A stretch of 64,000 nucleotides of DNA from Paracidovorax wautersii. Lineage in GTDB: Bacteria > Pseudomonadota > Gammaproteobacteria > Burkholderiales > Burkholderiaceae_C. The translations under genes and the position numbers were made by a program. Location: positions 806,001-870,000 of the forward strand of contig NZ_JAVIZX010000001.1 of the NCBI RefSeq assembly GCF_031453675.1. Direction: 5' to 3'. Position 1 is the stretch's first letter, and each line of letters begins with the position of its first letter. Positions 7,759 to 15,612 of the stretch are shown piece after piece. The notes beneath the pieces are model-generated. The model was not told the origin of the DNA. It worked only from the letters and a program-made list of their open reading frames with translations, and did not search any database.

Positions 7759-8853
7759 TCAGCCCGCAGCCGTGGCCGGCCCCTGCGGCGGGTAGATCCA
7801 CCGGTACATCGGCTCCACGATCAGCAGCACCGCGATCAGCCTGCAGACCTGGAAGGCGGTAACCACCGGCACGCCGAGCTGCAGCACCTTGGCGGTGATC
7901 GACATTTCTGCGATGCCGCCGGGCGACGTGCCCAGCACCATCGTCACCCAGTGCAGCCCGGTGACCCAGGACAGCGCCACGGCAAACAGGCCGCACAGCA
8001 GCATCAGCACCACCGTGCCCACGGCGATCGAGCCCAGCCAGCGCGGCGCGGTGTGCAGGAAATCCGCGCGAAAGCGCACGCCCAGGCTGACGCCGATGAC
8101 CAGCTGCGCCGCATTCACCAGCGCTTGCGGCACGGCCGACAGCGTGATGCCGCACAGCGCGATGGCCATGGACACCACCAGCGCGCCCATGAACCACGGA
8201 TTGGCACGGCCCAGCCAGCGCATCACCAGCGCCCCGGCCCCCGTGGCGGCCGCCAGCAGCGCCAGCCCGGCCGGATCGACCGTGCGCACCGCGGGCGGCA
8301 GCGTGTCCAGCCCATGCAGTCCGCTCCACTGCAGCGCGAAGGGAATCGTCACCGTCACGATGACCAGCCGCAGGCTGTGGCTGGCGGCCACCAGATCGGT
8401 GCGGGCGTTCTCGCGCTCGGACAGCAGCGTCATCTCCGATGCCGCGCCGATGGCCCCCGCGAAATAGCTCGTCGGGCGGAGCATCGCCGCCGGCACGCCG
8501 TGCATGCGCGGTGCATGCAACCGGTACAACCAGGCACCGAAGAGCCAGCCCAGCGCCAGCGCCCAGACAATGCCCAGCACGATCGCCCACCACAGCCCCG
8601 CGATCAGCGCGCCCACCTGCGGCGTGAAGTACAGCCCCAGGGCCGCGCCGATGGTCCACTGCCCGGCATTGCGCAACGGTCCGGCGCTGTCGGTCGGCGC
8701 ACCGGCCATGGACAGCAGCGAGGTGGCGAGCAGCGGCCCGATCATCCAGGGCAGCGGCGTGTGCAGCGCCACGCAGGCCGCGGCCGCGATCCACGCAATG
8801 GCAAGGGTGAGGACGACGCGGGCGGGGAAAGGCAGGGACGGCAGCGGGCGCAT
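7759..8853 (-). CDS. AbrB family membrane protein (duplicated AbrB domain)
   Basis: The 364-residue protein is almost wholly hydrophobic with about ten predicted membrane helices, arranged as two repeats of the AbrB/AmoA-like membrane unit (unrelated to the Bacillus DNA-binding AbrB). Each repeat carries a Pro/Gly-rich loop: TPLPWMIGPLLATSLLSMAG near residue 30 and NPWFMGALVVSMAIALCG near 215, and SPGGIAEMSITAK near 305 mirrors SYFAGAIGAASEMT in the first half. E. coli AbrB has similar size. The start at 8853 gives a normal first helix; the in-frame extension to 9006 is Pro-rich and unrelated. Databases call such proteins regulators or ammonia monooxygenases, neither supported by the sequence; a transport role is more plausible. 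Confidence 0.85.
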   Translation of the reverse strand: MRPLPSLPFPARVVLTLAIAWIAAAACVALHTPLPWMIGPLLATSLLSMAGAPTDSAGPLRNAGQWTIGAALGLYFTPQVGALIAGLWWAIVLGIVWALALGWLFGAWLYRLHAPRMHGVPAAMLRPTSYFAGAIGAASEMTLLSERENARTDLVAASHSLRLVIVTVTIPFALQWSGLHGLDTLPPAVRTVDPAGLALLAAATGAGALVMRWLGRANPWFMGALVVSMAIALCGITLSAVPQALVNAAQLVIGVSLGVRFRADFLHTAPRWLGSIAVGTVVLMLLCGLFAVALSWVTGLHWVTMVLGTSPGGIAEMSITAKVLQLGVPVVTAFQVCRLIAVLLIVEPMYRWIYPPQGPATAAG

Positions 8854-9030
8854 GGGCGGCGGGAACGGCGAAGGCAGCAGGCGGGCAGGCAGACAGACAG
8901 GCCGTCCCGCAGGTGCCGGGCATCCGGCGCCCAGGTCCGGCGCAGACCATGCGGAGGCGGGCGGGAAGGCCTGCCAAGTATCGCCCAGCGGTGCAGGACC
9001 CGGCATGGCAGGGCGGGAGATTACGGGCTC

Positions 9031-9084
9031 TACAGGCCGCCAGCCCTTGTGGAATCAGCGCAGTCAGCTATTAAACCAAGAGCA
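9031..9084 (-). repeat. Dispersed ATAGCTG/GCGCTT repeat, tandem copy 1
   Basis: Read on the plus strand it is TACAGG-CCAGCCCTTGTGG followed by CAGCGCAGTCAGCTATTAAA. It matches the copy 109 bases further on almost base for base, and its reverse complement aligns with the 39828 copy. Confidence 0.75.
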
Positions 9085-9139
9085 TGCATCTGCATGCCGC
9101 TCTGGGTGGCCGGCCCAGACGGAGAATTCTTCAGGGTCC

Positions 9140-9194
9140 TACAGGGCTCCAGCCCTTTCTGCACCAACGCAGACAGCTATCGAAAACAGAGCAT
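9140..9194 (-). repeat. Dispersed ATAGCTG/GCGCTT repeat, tandem copy 2
   Basis: TACAGGGCTCCAGCCCTTTC followed by CAACGCAGACAGCTATCGAA parallels copy 1 at 9031. The copy inside the ChaN gene shares GCGCAGACAGCTA with it. Confidence 0.75.
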
Positions 9195-9264
9195 CCAGCC
9201 TAGAGGTGCCTACAACGGCAGCCCGGCACGGGGGGCGCAACCGTGCGTAGAGCGAGGCCGGCCC

Positions 9265-9843
9265 TCAGCGCCCCCCGCGGCGCCGTGCCATTTCCTGGCC
9301 CATCTGCTGCACGGTGTCCGGCGCCAGCAGGGCCTGGGCGGCGGGGTAGACGGTGGCGTCTTCGTGCCGCAGGTGGTCGGCGTACAGCGCGGCGAACCGG
9401 TCGAAGGCCGCTTCATGGTCCGGCGCAAAGGCGTCGAGGCTCCCTCGCGCCAGGGCCTGCAGCGGCCCGCGCGCTGCGTCCCAGGCCGCGGCCATGGCGA
9501 TGTGGTCGCGCTGCAGCTGGCGCACGAGCTGGGCAACCGCCTCGGCGGCTTGTGCCCCGCCATCGCTGTGGCCGGCGCCGGCGCGCGCCAGCAGAGGCGG
9601 GAAGACGTGCCGCTCCTCATCCTCATGGTGCAGCGGCGCCGCGATGTCGAAGTAGCGCAGCACATCCTGCGCCGCCTGCCGGGCGGACGCATCGCCGCCG
9701 TGGCTGCGCACATGGGCGCGCAGCCGCTGCAGCAGATCGAGCGAGCGCAGCACGCGTTCGTGGCAGGCCTCCAGCATCTCGAAGGGCTGCTCGAAACCCA
9801 CGCCCGGCGAGCGCACACCGGGAAGCGACACCCGCGCGGTCAT
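9265..9843 (-). CDS. Hemerythrin domain-containing protein
   Basis: The 192-residue protein has the hemerythrin/HHE pattern of a four-helix bundle binding a di-iron centre: ACHERVLRSLDLLQRL (His on helix 1), LHHEDEERHVFPPL (HHxxE on helix 2), LQRDHIAMAAAW (His on helix 3) and LYADHLRHEDATVYP (HxxxE on helix 4). All expected His and carboxylate ligands are present, so oxygen, nitric oxide or iron sensing or storage is possible. The ATG at 9843 was chosen because the in-frame sequence beyond it is low complexity. A perfect 14-base palindrome lies 64-77 bases upstream of the start. No signal peptide; cytoplasmic. Confidence 0.88.
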   Translation of the reverse strand: MTARVSLPGVRSPGVGFEQPFEMLEACHERVLRSLDLLQRLRAHVRSHGGDASARQAAQDVLRYFDIAAPLHHEDEERHVFPPLLARAGAGHSDGGAQAAEAVAQLVRQLQRDHIAMAAAWDAARGPLQALARGSLDAFAPDHEAAFDRFAALYADHLRHEDATVYPAAQALLAPDTVQQMGQEMARRRGGR

Positions 9844-9906
9844 GGGCGGCCCATTTTTCGGTGCGCGGCGGCAGAGGGCGACGGCCCCAGGCAGCGGCCA
9901 GAAACA

Positions 9907-9920
9907 CTTTGGCGCCAAAG
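9907..9920. promoter_or_regulatory. Perfect 14-base palindrome upstream of hemerythrin gene
   Basis: CTTTGGCGCCAAAG equals its own reverse complement over all 14 bases. It lies 64-77 bases before the hemerythrin start codon at 9843, a position typical of an operator or activator site. No regulator is assigned. Confidence 0.4.
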
Positions 9921-10141
9921 GGGCCGCCCCGGCGCCGCGCGCTGCCCGGCGCAGGGACAGGGGCGGAGACAGAGGTGCGGCGGACGCTGCCGTTGCGGCT
10001 GCGCCTGCGCGGCGCACGGCGGTTGGGGGGAGCGAAAGAGAGGCCCATGCATGGAAACAGTCCGCAGGTCGGAACGGTACAAAGGAAGCGCTACAAAGAA
10101 AGGACGCGGCGGCGTTGCGGCACGAGCATGGCGGTCAGGCG

Positions 10142-10870
10142 TCAAGGCGCCACGGCCGGCGGCAGATGCAGCCCCGGCACCGGAGCGCCTTGGGGCCGGA
10201 GCGTGGACGTGTACGCATCGACGGCGGGGCGCGCCCGCGGCGCCTTGGCCACCACCACCGTGCCCAGGCTGACGAAGCACAGCGCCTGCTCGGCCGCGCG
10301 CAGACCGAACAGCGTGCGCAGCGCCTGCGACTGCAAGGACTGCCCGCTGGTCAGCGCGGAGCCGAAGCCCAGCGCCGTGGCCATGAGCAGCAGGTTCTGC
10401 ACGGCGCAGCCAGCGGACACCCAGCGCTCCGGCGCAGGCACGGCGGCATCGGCCTGCGCGGCATCGACCACTACGAGCAACAGTTCCGGGCTGCGGTAGG
10501 CCTTCTCGCGCGCCTGGGCCAGCGCCTCGGGCTCCGCGGCGGGCTCGCGCTCCCGCAGCGCCTGCGCGAAGGCCTCGGCCAGCGCGTCCCGCGCATCGGC
10601 CGGCACCCGCACGAAGCGCCACGGCTGCAAGCGGCCATGGTCGGGCGCATGCGCCGCGGCGCCGACGATGGCGGCGAGCTGCTGCGCGTCCGGCCCGGGC
10701 GTGCCCAGACGGCGCGGCAGGGTCGTCTGCCGGGCTTGCAGCAGCACCTGCAACGCGGCGGCGGCCTGCAGGGGCTCGGGCCCGATCTCCGATTCCGCGG
10801 AACGACCGGCAGGCCCCTCGGTCTCGCCCGCCGCCGGCAGCGGCTCAGCGTCCTGCAGGCGTGCGCTCAT
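10142..10870 (-). CDS. Nitroreductase family protein (YdjA-like)
   Basis: This 242-residue protein belongs to the FMN-dependent nitroreductase fold. After a 45-residue low-complexity lead it shows a flavin-phosphate-binding R-Q-T/RR element (LLQARQTTLPRRLG), the HAPDHGRLQPWRFV segment equivalent to the AP-SH/N-QPWRF signature of YdjA-type enzymes, and the C-terminal LLLMATALGFGSALTSG. The start ATG at 10870 overlaps the stop of nrdJ (ATGA), so the gene is translationally coupled to ribonucleotide reductase. YdjA-like enzymes reduce nitro compounds or quinones with NAD(P)H; the coupling suggests a redox role near deoxynucleotide synthesis or cobalamin metabolism, which is an inference. Confidence 0.87.
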   Translation of the reverse strand: MSARLQDAEPLPAAGETEGPAGRSAESEIGPEPLQAAAALQVLLQARQTTLPRRLGTPGPDAQQLAAIVGAAAHAPDHGRLQPWRFVRVPADARDALAEAFAQALREREPAAEPEALAQAREKAYRSPELLLVVVDAAQADAAVPAPERWVSAGCAVQNLLLMATALGFGSALTSGQSLQSQALRTLFGLRAAEQALCFVSLGTVVVAKAPRARPAVDAYTSTLRPQGAPVPGLHLPPAVAP

Positions 10871-13335
10871 CCGCAGCTGCCCAGCTGGCCGCATTGCGTG
10901 CAGTAGTCGCAGCCGTCCTTGCGGATGACCGCGTGGGCACCGCATTCGCCGCACTTCTTGCCGGCCATGGCGGGCGGCATGCCGGTGGGCATGGGTGGCT
11001 CGTCCAGCGGCAGCACCTGCTGGGCAGGCGCCTCGGCGCGGCGGGACAGGATGTTCTGGATGGCATAGGCCATGGCCGCCACCTCGGAGTCGTGCCACAT
11101 CGGGACCTGCGTGCCGTCGTCCTTGCGGTGGGTGCCCAGGCGCACGGGGCCGCGGTCCCAGGCGACCTTGCGCATGTCGGACAGGGCCCGCTCCAGGAAG
11201 CCGCCGCGCGCCGCCAGCGACAGCAGGCGCATGCTGGAGGTGATCCACTGCTGCGACTCGCCGCTCTGGCCCACCGGCATGAAGAACTCGATGGCGCGGT
11301 CCACCGTGCTGCCGCGGCCGTCGGGCACGGGCAGGAAGGAGACGATGAGGTACAGCGTCTTGTGGCCCTCCTGCGTCCAGTACTCGATCTTCTCGGCCAC
11401 GGCGGCCAGGCCGCCCTTGGGACGGGTTTCGACCACCACGCGCATCGGGTCCACCGGGGGCGCGGCCACCGGCGCCGGGGCCGGCGCGGCGGCCGCGGGG
11501 GCCTCGGCCGGCGCAGAAGCCGGCGTGGCCTCCAGCACGGCGCCCAGGATGGCGTTGGGCCGGTACGTGGCCAGACCTTTCAGGCGGGCGCGCCAGGCCT
11601 GCAGGTACAGGCCCTTGAAGTCTTCGTAGGGATAGTCCGCCGGTACGTTGACGGTCTTGGAGATGGCCGTGTCCACGTAGGGCTGCACGGCCTCCATCAT
11701 CGCCACGTGCTCGGTGGCCGACATGGCGAGCGCCGAGACGAAATAGTCGGGCAGCCGGTCCACGTCCCCGCCCAGCGAGCGGTACAGGCGCCAGGCGTGG
11801 TCTTCCACCGCGTACTCGCTCCGGCTGCCGTCGGCCTCGCGCTTGCGGCGGGTGTAGGTCCAGGAGAACGGCGGTTCGATGCCGTTGGAGGCGTTGTCCG
11901 CGAAGGCCAGGCTCACCGTGCCCGTGGGCGCGATGGACAGCAGGTGGCTGTTGCGGATGCCGTGCTGGCGGATGGCCTCCTGCAGCGCCTGCGGCAGCCG
12001 GCTGGCGAAGGTGCCCGGCGCCAGGTAGCCCTCGGCGTCGAAACGGGGGAAGGGGCCCTTTTCCTTGGCCAGCTCGACCGAGGCCGCATAGGCCGCATCG
12101 CGCATGTGCTGGGCAATGCGCACCGCCATGTCGCGGCCTTCCTGGCGGTCGTAGCGCAGGCGCAGCATGGCCAGGGTGTTGCCCATGCCCGTGAAGCCCA
12201 CGCCGATGCGCCGCTTGGCCGCCGATTCCTCGCGCTGCTGCGGCAGCGGCCAGAAGGTCACGTCGAGCACGTTGTCCAGCGCCCGCACCTGCGTGGCCAC
12301 GGCGCGGCCGAAGGCCTCGAAATCGAACGACGGGGCCTCGCCCTGCAGGCCGAAGGGATGGCGCACGAAGCGGGTGAGGATGACCGGCCCCAGGTCGCAG
12401 CAGCCGTAGGACGGCAGGGGTTGCTCGCCGCAGGGGTTGGTGGCGGCGATGTCCTCGCAGTAGCGCAGGTTGTTGTCTTCGTTGATGCGGTCCAGGAAGA
12501 GGATCCCCGGCTCGGCGAAGTCGTAGGCCGACGTCATCACGGTGTCCCACAGCTCGCGCGCAGGCACGGTGCGGTACACCCACACCCCGTCCTCGCGCAG
12601 CCGCGCGCCCCCGGCCTTCAGCGCTTCGCCGGGCTCGGCGCGGTGCACCAGATCCCAGGGGCCATCGGCCTCCACGGCCGCCATGAACTCGCCGGGCACG
12701 GCCACGGAGACGTTGAAGTTGTTCCAGCGGCCCGGCGTGCGCTTGGCGGTGATGAAGTCCAGCACGTCCGGGTGGTCGATGCGCAGCACGCCCATCTGCG
12801 CGCCGCGGCGTGCGCCCGCGCTCTCCACCGTGGAGCACGACTGGTCGAACACGTTGATGTAGCTGCACGGCCCGGACGCCTGCGAGGCCGTGCCCTTGAC
12901 GCGGGCGCCCCGCGGCCGGATGCGCGAGAAGTCGTAGCCCACGCCACCGCCGCGCCGCATGGTCTCGGCGGCCTCGCGCAGGGCTTCGTAGATGCCGGGG
13001 TAGCCGCCGTCGTCCACGCCCTGGATGCAGTCGCCCACGGGCTGCACGAAGCAGTTGATGAGCGTGGCCTGGATGTCCGTGCCGGCCGCACTCATGATGC
13101 GGCCCGCGCCGATGGCGCCGGCGCGCAGGTTGTCCAGGAACAGGGCCTCGCAGCGTGCGCGCTGCGCCGCGGGCTCGACCGAGGCCAGCGCCCGCGCCAC
13201 GCGGCGGTAGAGCACCTCCACATCGTCCTCGCCCGGCTTGAGGTATTTCTCGCGCAGGACATCCAGGCTGATGGGCTGGGTGGGCAGGGGGGTGGCCGGA
13301 ACGCTCAGGGCCAGGGGATCGGTGTCTCGTTTCAT
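10867..13335 (-). CDS. nrdJ: Adenosylcobalamin-dependent ribonucleoside-diphosphate reductase (class II)
   Basis: This 822-residue enzyme reduces ribonucleotides to deoxyribonucleotides with a thiyl radical generated from coenzyme B12, needing no oxygen and no second subunit. Class II hallmarks are visible: an NPCGEQPLPSYGCCDLG substrate/radical-cysteine region near residue 300, SIAPTGTVSLAFADNASNGI followed by EPPFSWTYTRRK near 460, and a C-terminal TSCPD-type region. The last 30 residues hold a zinc-ribbon-like set of cysteines (KKCGECG, CDYCTQCG, SCG) that probably re-reduces the active site. A Pro/Ala-rich linker near residues 605-640 separates barrel and C-terminal part. It is followed by a coupled nitroreductase gene. 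The promoter must lie in the 594-base divergent region upstream. Confidence 0.95.
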   Translation of the reverse strand: MKRDTDPLALSVPATPLPTQPISLDVLREKYLKPGEDDVEVLYRRVARALASVEPAAQRARCEALFLDNLRAGAIGAGRIMSAAGTDIQATLINCFVQPVGDCIQGVDDGGYPGIYEALREAAETMRRGGGVGYDFSRIRPRGARVKGTASQASGPCSYINVFDQSCSTVESAGARRGAQMGVLRIDHPDVLDFITAKRTPGRWNNFNVSVAVPGEFMAAVEADGPWDLVHRAEPGEALKAGGARLREDGVWVYRTVPARELWDTVMTSAYDFAEPGILFLDRINEDNNLRYCEDIAATNPCGEQPLPSYGCCDLGPVILTRFVRHPFGLQGEAPSFDFEAFGRAVATQVRALDNVLDVTFWPLPQQREESAAKRRIGVGFTGMGNTLAMLRLRYDRQEGRDMAVRIAQHMRDAAYAASVELAKEKGPFPRFDAEGYLAPGTFASRLPQALQEAIRQHGIRNSHLLSIAPTGTVSLAFADNASNGIEPPFSWTYTRRKREADGSRSEYAVEDHAWRLYRSLGGDVDRLPDYFVSALAMSATEHVAMMEAVQPYVDTAISKTVNVPADYPYEDFKGLYLQAWRARLKGLATYRPNAILGAVLEATPASAPAEAPAAAAPAPAPVAAPPVDPMRVVVETRPKGGLAAVAEKIEYWTQEGHKTLYLIVSFLPVPDGRGSTVDRAIEFFMPVGQSGESQQWITSSMRLLSLAARGGFLERALSDMRKVAWDRGPVRLGTHRKDDGTQVPMWHDSEVAAMAYAIQNILSRRAEAPAQQVLPLDEPPMPTGMPPAMAGKKCGECGAHAVIRKDGCDYCTQCGQLGSCG

Positions 13336-13650
13336 GTCGCAAGCTCCGTGTGCGGTGTTGTACCCAGGACGGCGACCGCCTTTCTACACCCGGGCGCCTG
13401 CCGGCGTGTGGACAAATGTCAATCGATCAAGACGGGTCCATCGTGCCAGGCACCGGGTGGTGGGGCGGGTGCGCTGCGCGCCGGCTGGAGCGGCCAAGCG
13501 GGCGGCACCTGCGCCCCCTGCCACCGCTCCGGACCGGCGCACGTCGCCGTCCTCCATGCGGCCGTGCCGCCGGACGCCAGACCTTTCCGGCCCAGGCAGC
13601 GGCGGCGCTACCGTCCTCGCTGGGAGCGGCGCGGCGCGGTGGGTCCGGGC

Positions 13651-13665
13651 GGCAGGTTCCTGGCT
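13651..13665 (-). promoter_or_regulatory. B12-box-like sequence (doubtful cobalamin riboswitch remnant)
   Basis: The minus strand reads AGCCAGGAACCTGCC, one base shorter than the B12-box consensus (AGCCAGGAGACCTGCC type). It lies about 315 bases upstream of nrdJ on the same strand. The other conserved riboswitch elements (GGGAA, GGTG, CCCGC-ACTGT) could not be aligned convincingly. Confidence 0.2.
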
Positions 13666-13829
13666 GGGGAGAAACCACACCATACGCCGCCCCGATAGCC
13701 TCACCGCCACTGTGGCCGGCCGTCTTGCCGGCCCGGCTCCGTGTCCGCGCACCGACCCGCGGCCCCCGAAGAGGCCCGGCGGCACCCGCGGGGGCAGCAC
13801 TTTCTTTCCGCAATGCAAAAAATGGCGTC

Positions 13830-13858
13830 CCACTGTTGCCAAGGCGTGAACACAGTGG
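13830..13858. promoter_or_regulatory. Candidate operator upstream of nitroreductase
   Basis: CCACTGT at 13830-13836 and ACAGTGG at 13852-13858 form a perfect inverted repeat with centres 22 bases apart, ending 71 bases before the ATG at 13930. A compact CCACTGTGG palindrome at 13706-13714 repeats the same half-site, suggesting one regulator with two sites. Confidence 0.4.
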
Positions 13859-13929
13859 TGTCGCGCATCTCCTTGGTGGGGAGGGCGCCCGGCGGCACAC
13901 TGACCGCCTTTGTCATCTGGAATCCTTCC

Positions 13930-14622
13930 ATGTCTTCTGTCCCGTCCCATTCCGCCCCACAGGCCGCCTCCGGTGCGCCGGCCGATGCCTCCGGCCTCAT
14001 CGAACGCCTGCAATGGCGCTACGCCACCAAGAAGATGGACCCGGCGCTCAAGGTGCCTGCCGACCGGCTCGACCGCATCCTGGAGGCCGCCCGCCTGGCG
14101 CCCACGTCCAGCGGCCTGCAGCCGTTCGAAATCATCGTGGTGACCGACCCGGCCGTGCGCGCACGCATCCAGGCCATCGCCTGGAACCAGGCCCAGATCG
14201 TGGACGGATCCCACCTGTTGGTCTTCGCCGCATGGGACAACTACACGCCCGAGCGCATCAACGCGATGTTCGACTACACCAACGAAGTGCGCGGCTTCAA
14301 GAACGAAGGCTGGGAGAACTACCGCCAGATGCTGCTGAACACCTATCCGCAGCGCGACGCGGAGGTGAACTTCCAGCACGCGGCACGGCAGGCCTACATC
14401 GGCCTGGGCGCCGCCCTGATCGCCGCGGCGCACGAAAGCGTCGACAGCACGCCCATGGAAGGCTTCGAGCCCAAGGCACTGGACGAGATCCTGGGTCTGG
14501 GCGAACGCCACCTGCGCAGCGTAGCGCTGCTGCCCCTGGGCTACCGCGCAACGCAGGGCGATTGGCTGGTGAACCTGACCAAGGTCCGCCGTCCGCGCGA
14601 GCAGTTCATCTCCCAGGTCTGA
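13930..14622 (+). CDS. NAD(P)H-dependent oxidoreductase, NfsB/DrgA-like nitroreductase
   Basis: The 230-residue protein is a classical nitroreductase. LIERLQWRYATKKMD at about residues 23-37 is the FMN-binding R-x-A-T-K-K signature of NfsB-type enzymes, followed by LEAARLAPTSSGLQPFEIIV (AP-S-x-QPF) and the C-terminal LLPLGYRATQGDW. Such enzymes reduce nitro groups, quinones or flavins with two electrons from NAD(P)H. The ATG at 13930 was chosen because an in-frame extension to 13741 is not conserved-looking. It is divergent from nrdJ, whose own operon ends with a different nitroreductase, so two members of one superfamily flank ribonucleotide reductase. Confidence 0.92.
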   Translation: MSSVPSHSAPQAASGAPADASGLIERLQWRYATKKMDPALKVPADRLDRILEAARLAPTSSGLQPFEIIVVTDPAVRARIQAIAWNQAQIVDGSHLLVFAAWDNYTPERINAMFDYTNEVRGFKNEGWENYRQMLLNTYPQRDAEVNFQHAARQAYIGLGAALIAAAHESVDSTPMEGFEPKALDEILGLGERHLRSVALLPLGYRATQGDWLVNLTKVRRPREQFISQV

Positions 14623-14694
14623 TCAGAGACAGGGCTCTTGCGGGCTGCCGCTGCGGCGGCCCGGGGGCTGGGTAGGCCGCGCTAGGATGCCGCC

Positions 14695-15612
14695 ATGCCC
14701 TCTTCCGACCGAACCCCTCGCACGGGGCGATCCGCTCTGGCGGCGGCCTGTTCCCTGGCGGCCCTGGCCGCCGCGCTGGCAGGTTGCGCCACTCCTGCAG
14801 CGCAGGCCCCCGCCCCGTGGCCGGCGCAGATCGCCACGCTGTTGCCCACCGACATCCTGCTCATCGGCGAGCAGCACGATGCCCCCGCACACCAGCAGTT
14901 GCAGCGCGAAGCCGTGCAGTGGCTGGCCGCGCGCCAGCAGCTGGCGGCCCTGGTGATGGAAATGGCCGAGGCGGGCCACAGCACGCAAGGCCTGCCCCGC
15001 GACGCCAGCGAGGCGCAGGTGCAGCAGGCGCTCGCCTGGCAGGACCGGGCCTGGCCGTGGGCCCACTACGGGCCGGTCGCCATGGCCGCGGTGCAGGCCG
15101 GCGTGCCGGTGCTGGGCGGCAACCTGCCGCGCGCGCAGATGCGGGACGCCCTGCGCGACGAGCGCTGGGACGGCCACCTGCCGCCGCAGGCGCTGCAGCA
15201 GCAGTACCAGGCGCTGCGCGATGGCCACTGCGGCCTCCTTCCTGAATCGCAGATCCCCGGCATGGCCCGCATCCAGATCGCGCGGGACGCCAGCATGGCG
15301 CGCGTGGCCGCGGCGGCGCGCGCGCCCGGCCGCGTGGTGGTGCTGGTCGCTGGCGGCGGCCATGTGCTGCGCCACCAGGGCGTGCCCACGCACTGGCCGG
15401 CCGGTTTGACGTCCAAAGTGGCACTGGCCCAATCAGGGCCAGCGCAGACAGCTACAAATTCCGAAGCAGACCTGGTCCTCCCCACCCCTGCGCTGCCGCC
15501 ACAGGACCCCTGCGCCGACCTGCGCCGTGGCCTGGCCGGCTCCGGCGGCGCGCCGGCGGCTACGACGCCTGCTGCGCCAGCCGCAGCACCTGCGCCTGCA
15601 GCTGGGCGGTGA
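14695..15612 (+). CDS. ChaN family (heme-binding) lipoprotein
   Basis: This 305-residue protein has a lipoprotein signal peptide ending in LAGC at about residues 28-31, so it is predicted to be anchored to a membrane. The ChaN domain begins with DILLIGEQHDAPAHQQLQ, the hallmark GEQHD motif, and continues through LVMEMAEAG, VPVLGGNLPR and VVLVAGGGHVLRHQGVP. ChaN-type proteins (for example PhuW, Campylobacter ChaN) bind heme and are associated with iron uptake. The recognisable domain ends near residue 245. The last 65 residues are low complexity, start inside a copy of the dispersed repeat, and overlap the 3' end of the convergent GGDEF-EAL gene by 53 bases. Confidence 0.88.
   Translation: MPSSDRTPRTGRSALAAACSLAALAAALAGCATPAAQAPAPWPAQIATLLPTDILLIGEQHDAPAHQQLQREAVQWLAARQQLAALVMEMAEAGHSTQGLPRDASEAQVQQALAWQDRAWPWAHYGPVAMAAVQAGVPVLGGNLPRAQMRDALRDERWDGHLPPQALQQQYQALRDGHCGLLPESQIPGMARIQIARDASMARVAAAARAPGRVVVLVAGGGHVLRHQGVPTHWPAGLTSKVALAQSGPAQTATNSEADLVLPTPALPPQDPCADLRRGLAGSGGAPAATTPAAPAAAPAPAAGR
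15411..15469 (-). repeat. Dispersed ATAGCTG/GCGCTT repeat inside the ChaN gene
   Basis: The plus strand shows GGCACTGGCCCAATCAGGGC then CAGCGCAGACAGCTACAAAT, matching the two copies at 9031 and 9140 (GCGCAGACAGCTA is identical to part of copy 2). Unlike the other copies, it is read through in frame, giving residues about 239-259 of the lipoprotein. Confidence 0.65.

Larger units (their letters stand above)
8854..9264. other. Intergenic region with two repeat copies, no gene seen
   Basis: These 411 bases lie between the AbrB-type gene (start 8853) and the end of the hemerythrin gene, both on the minus strand. Apart from two tandem copies of the dispersed repeat (9031-9084 and 9140-9194), I see GC-rich sequence that should include the AbrB-type promoter, with no convincing gene. 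Confidence 0.6.
13336..13929. other. Divergent intergenic region between nrdJ and a nitroreductase
   Basis: These 594 bases hold no convincing gene. They contain two inverted repeats based on CCACTGT (13706-13714 and 13830-13858) and, on the minus strand, a B12-box-like sequence at 13651-13665. A TTGACA hexamer lies on the minus strand about 85 bases upstream of the nrdJ start, without a matching -10. Two promoters and perhaps a long nrdJ leader are expected here. Confidence 0.6.

Noticed and set aside
9031-9194. Possible CRISPR array (two similar 55-base units)
   Set aside because: Only two imperfect units, the same sequence recurs dispersed through the window, and no cas gene is present.
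10861-13698. A 945-codon open frame opposite nrdJ
   Set aside because: Antisense shadow of a fully motif-supported ribonucleotide reductase; composition dominated by His, Arg and Gly.
13706-13714. Plus-strand CCGCCACTGTGG as a riboswitch GCCACTG element
   Set aside because: The upstream sequence does not align with the rest of a riboswitch core, and the following gene is an NfsB-like nitroreductase, not a cobalamin gene.
13640-13800. Full cobalamin riboswitch upstream of nrdJ
   Set aside because: Only the B12 box is similar, with one base missing; the GGGAA, GGTG and CCCGC-ACTGT core elements could not be placed, and the biology would be opposite to the usual repression.
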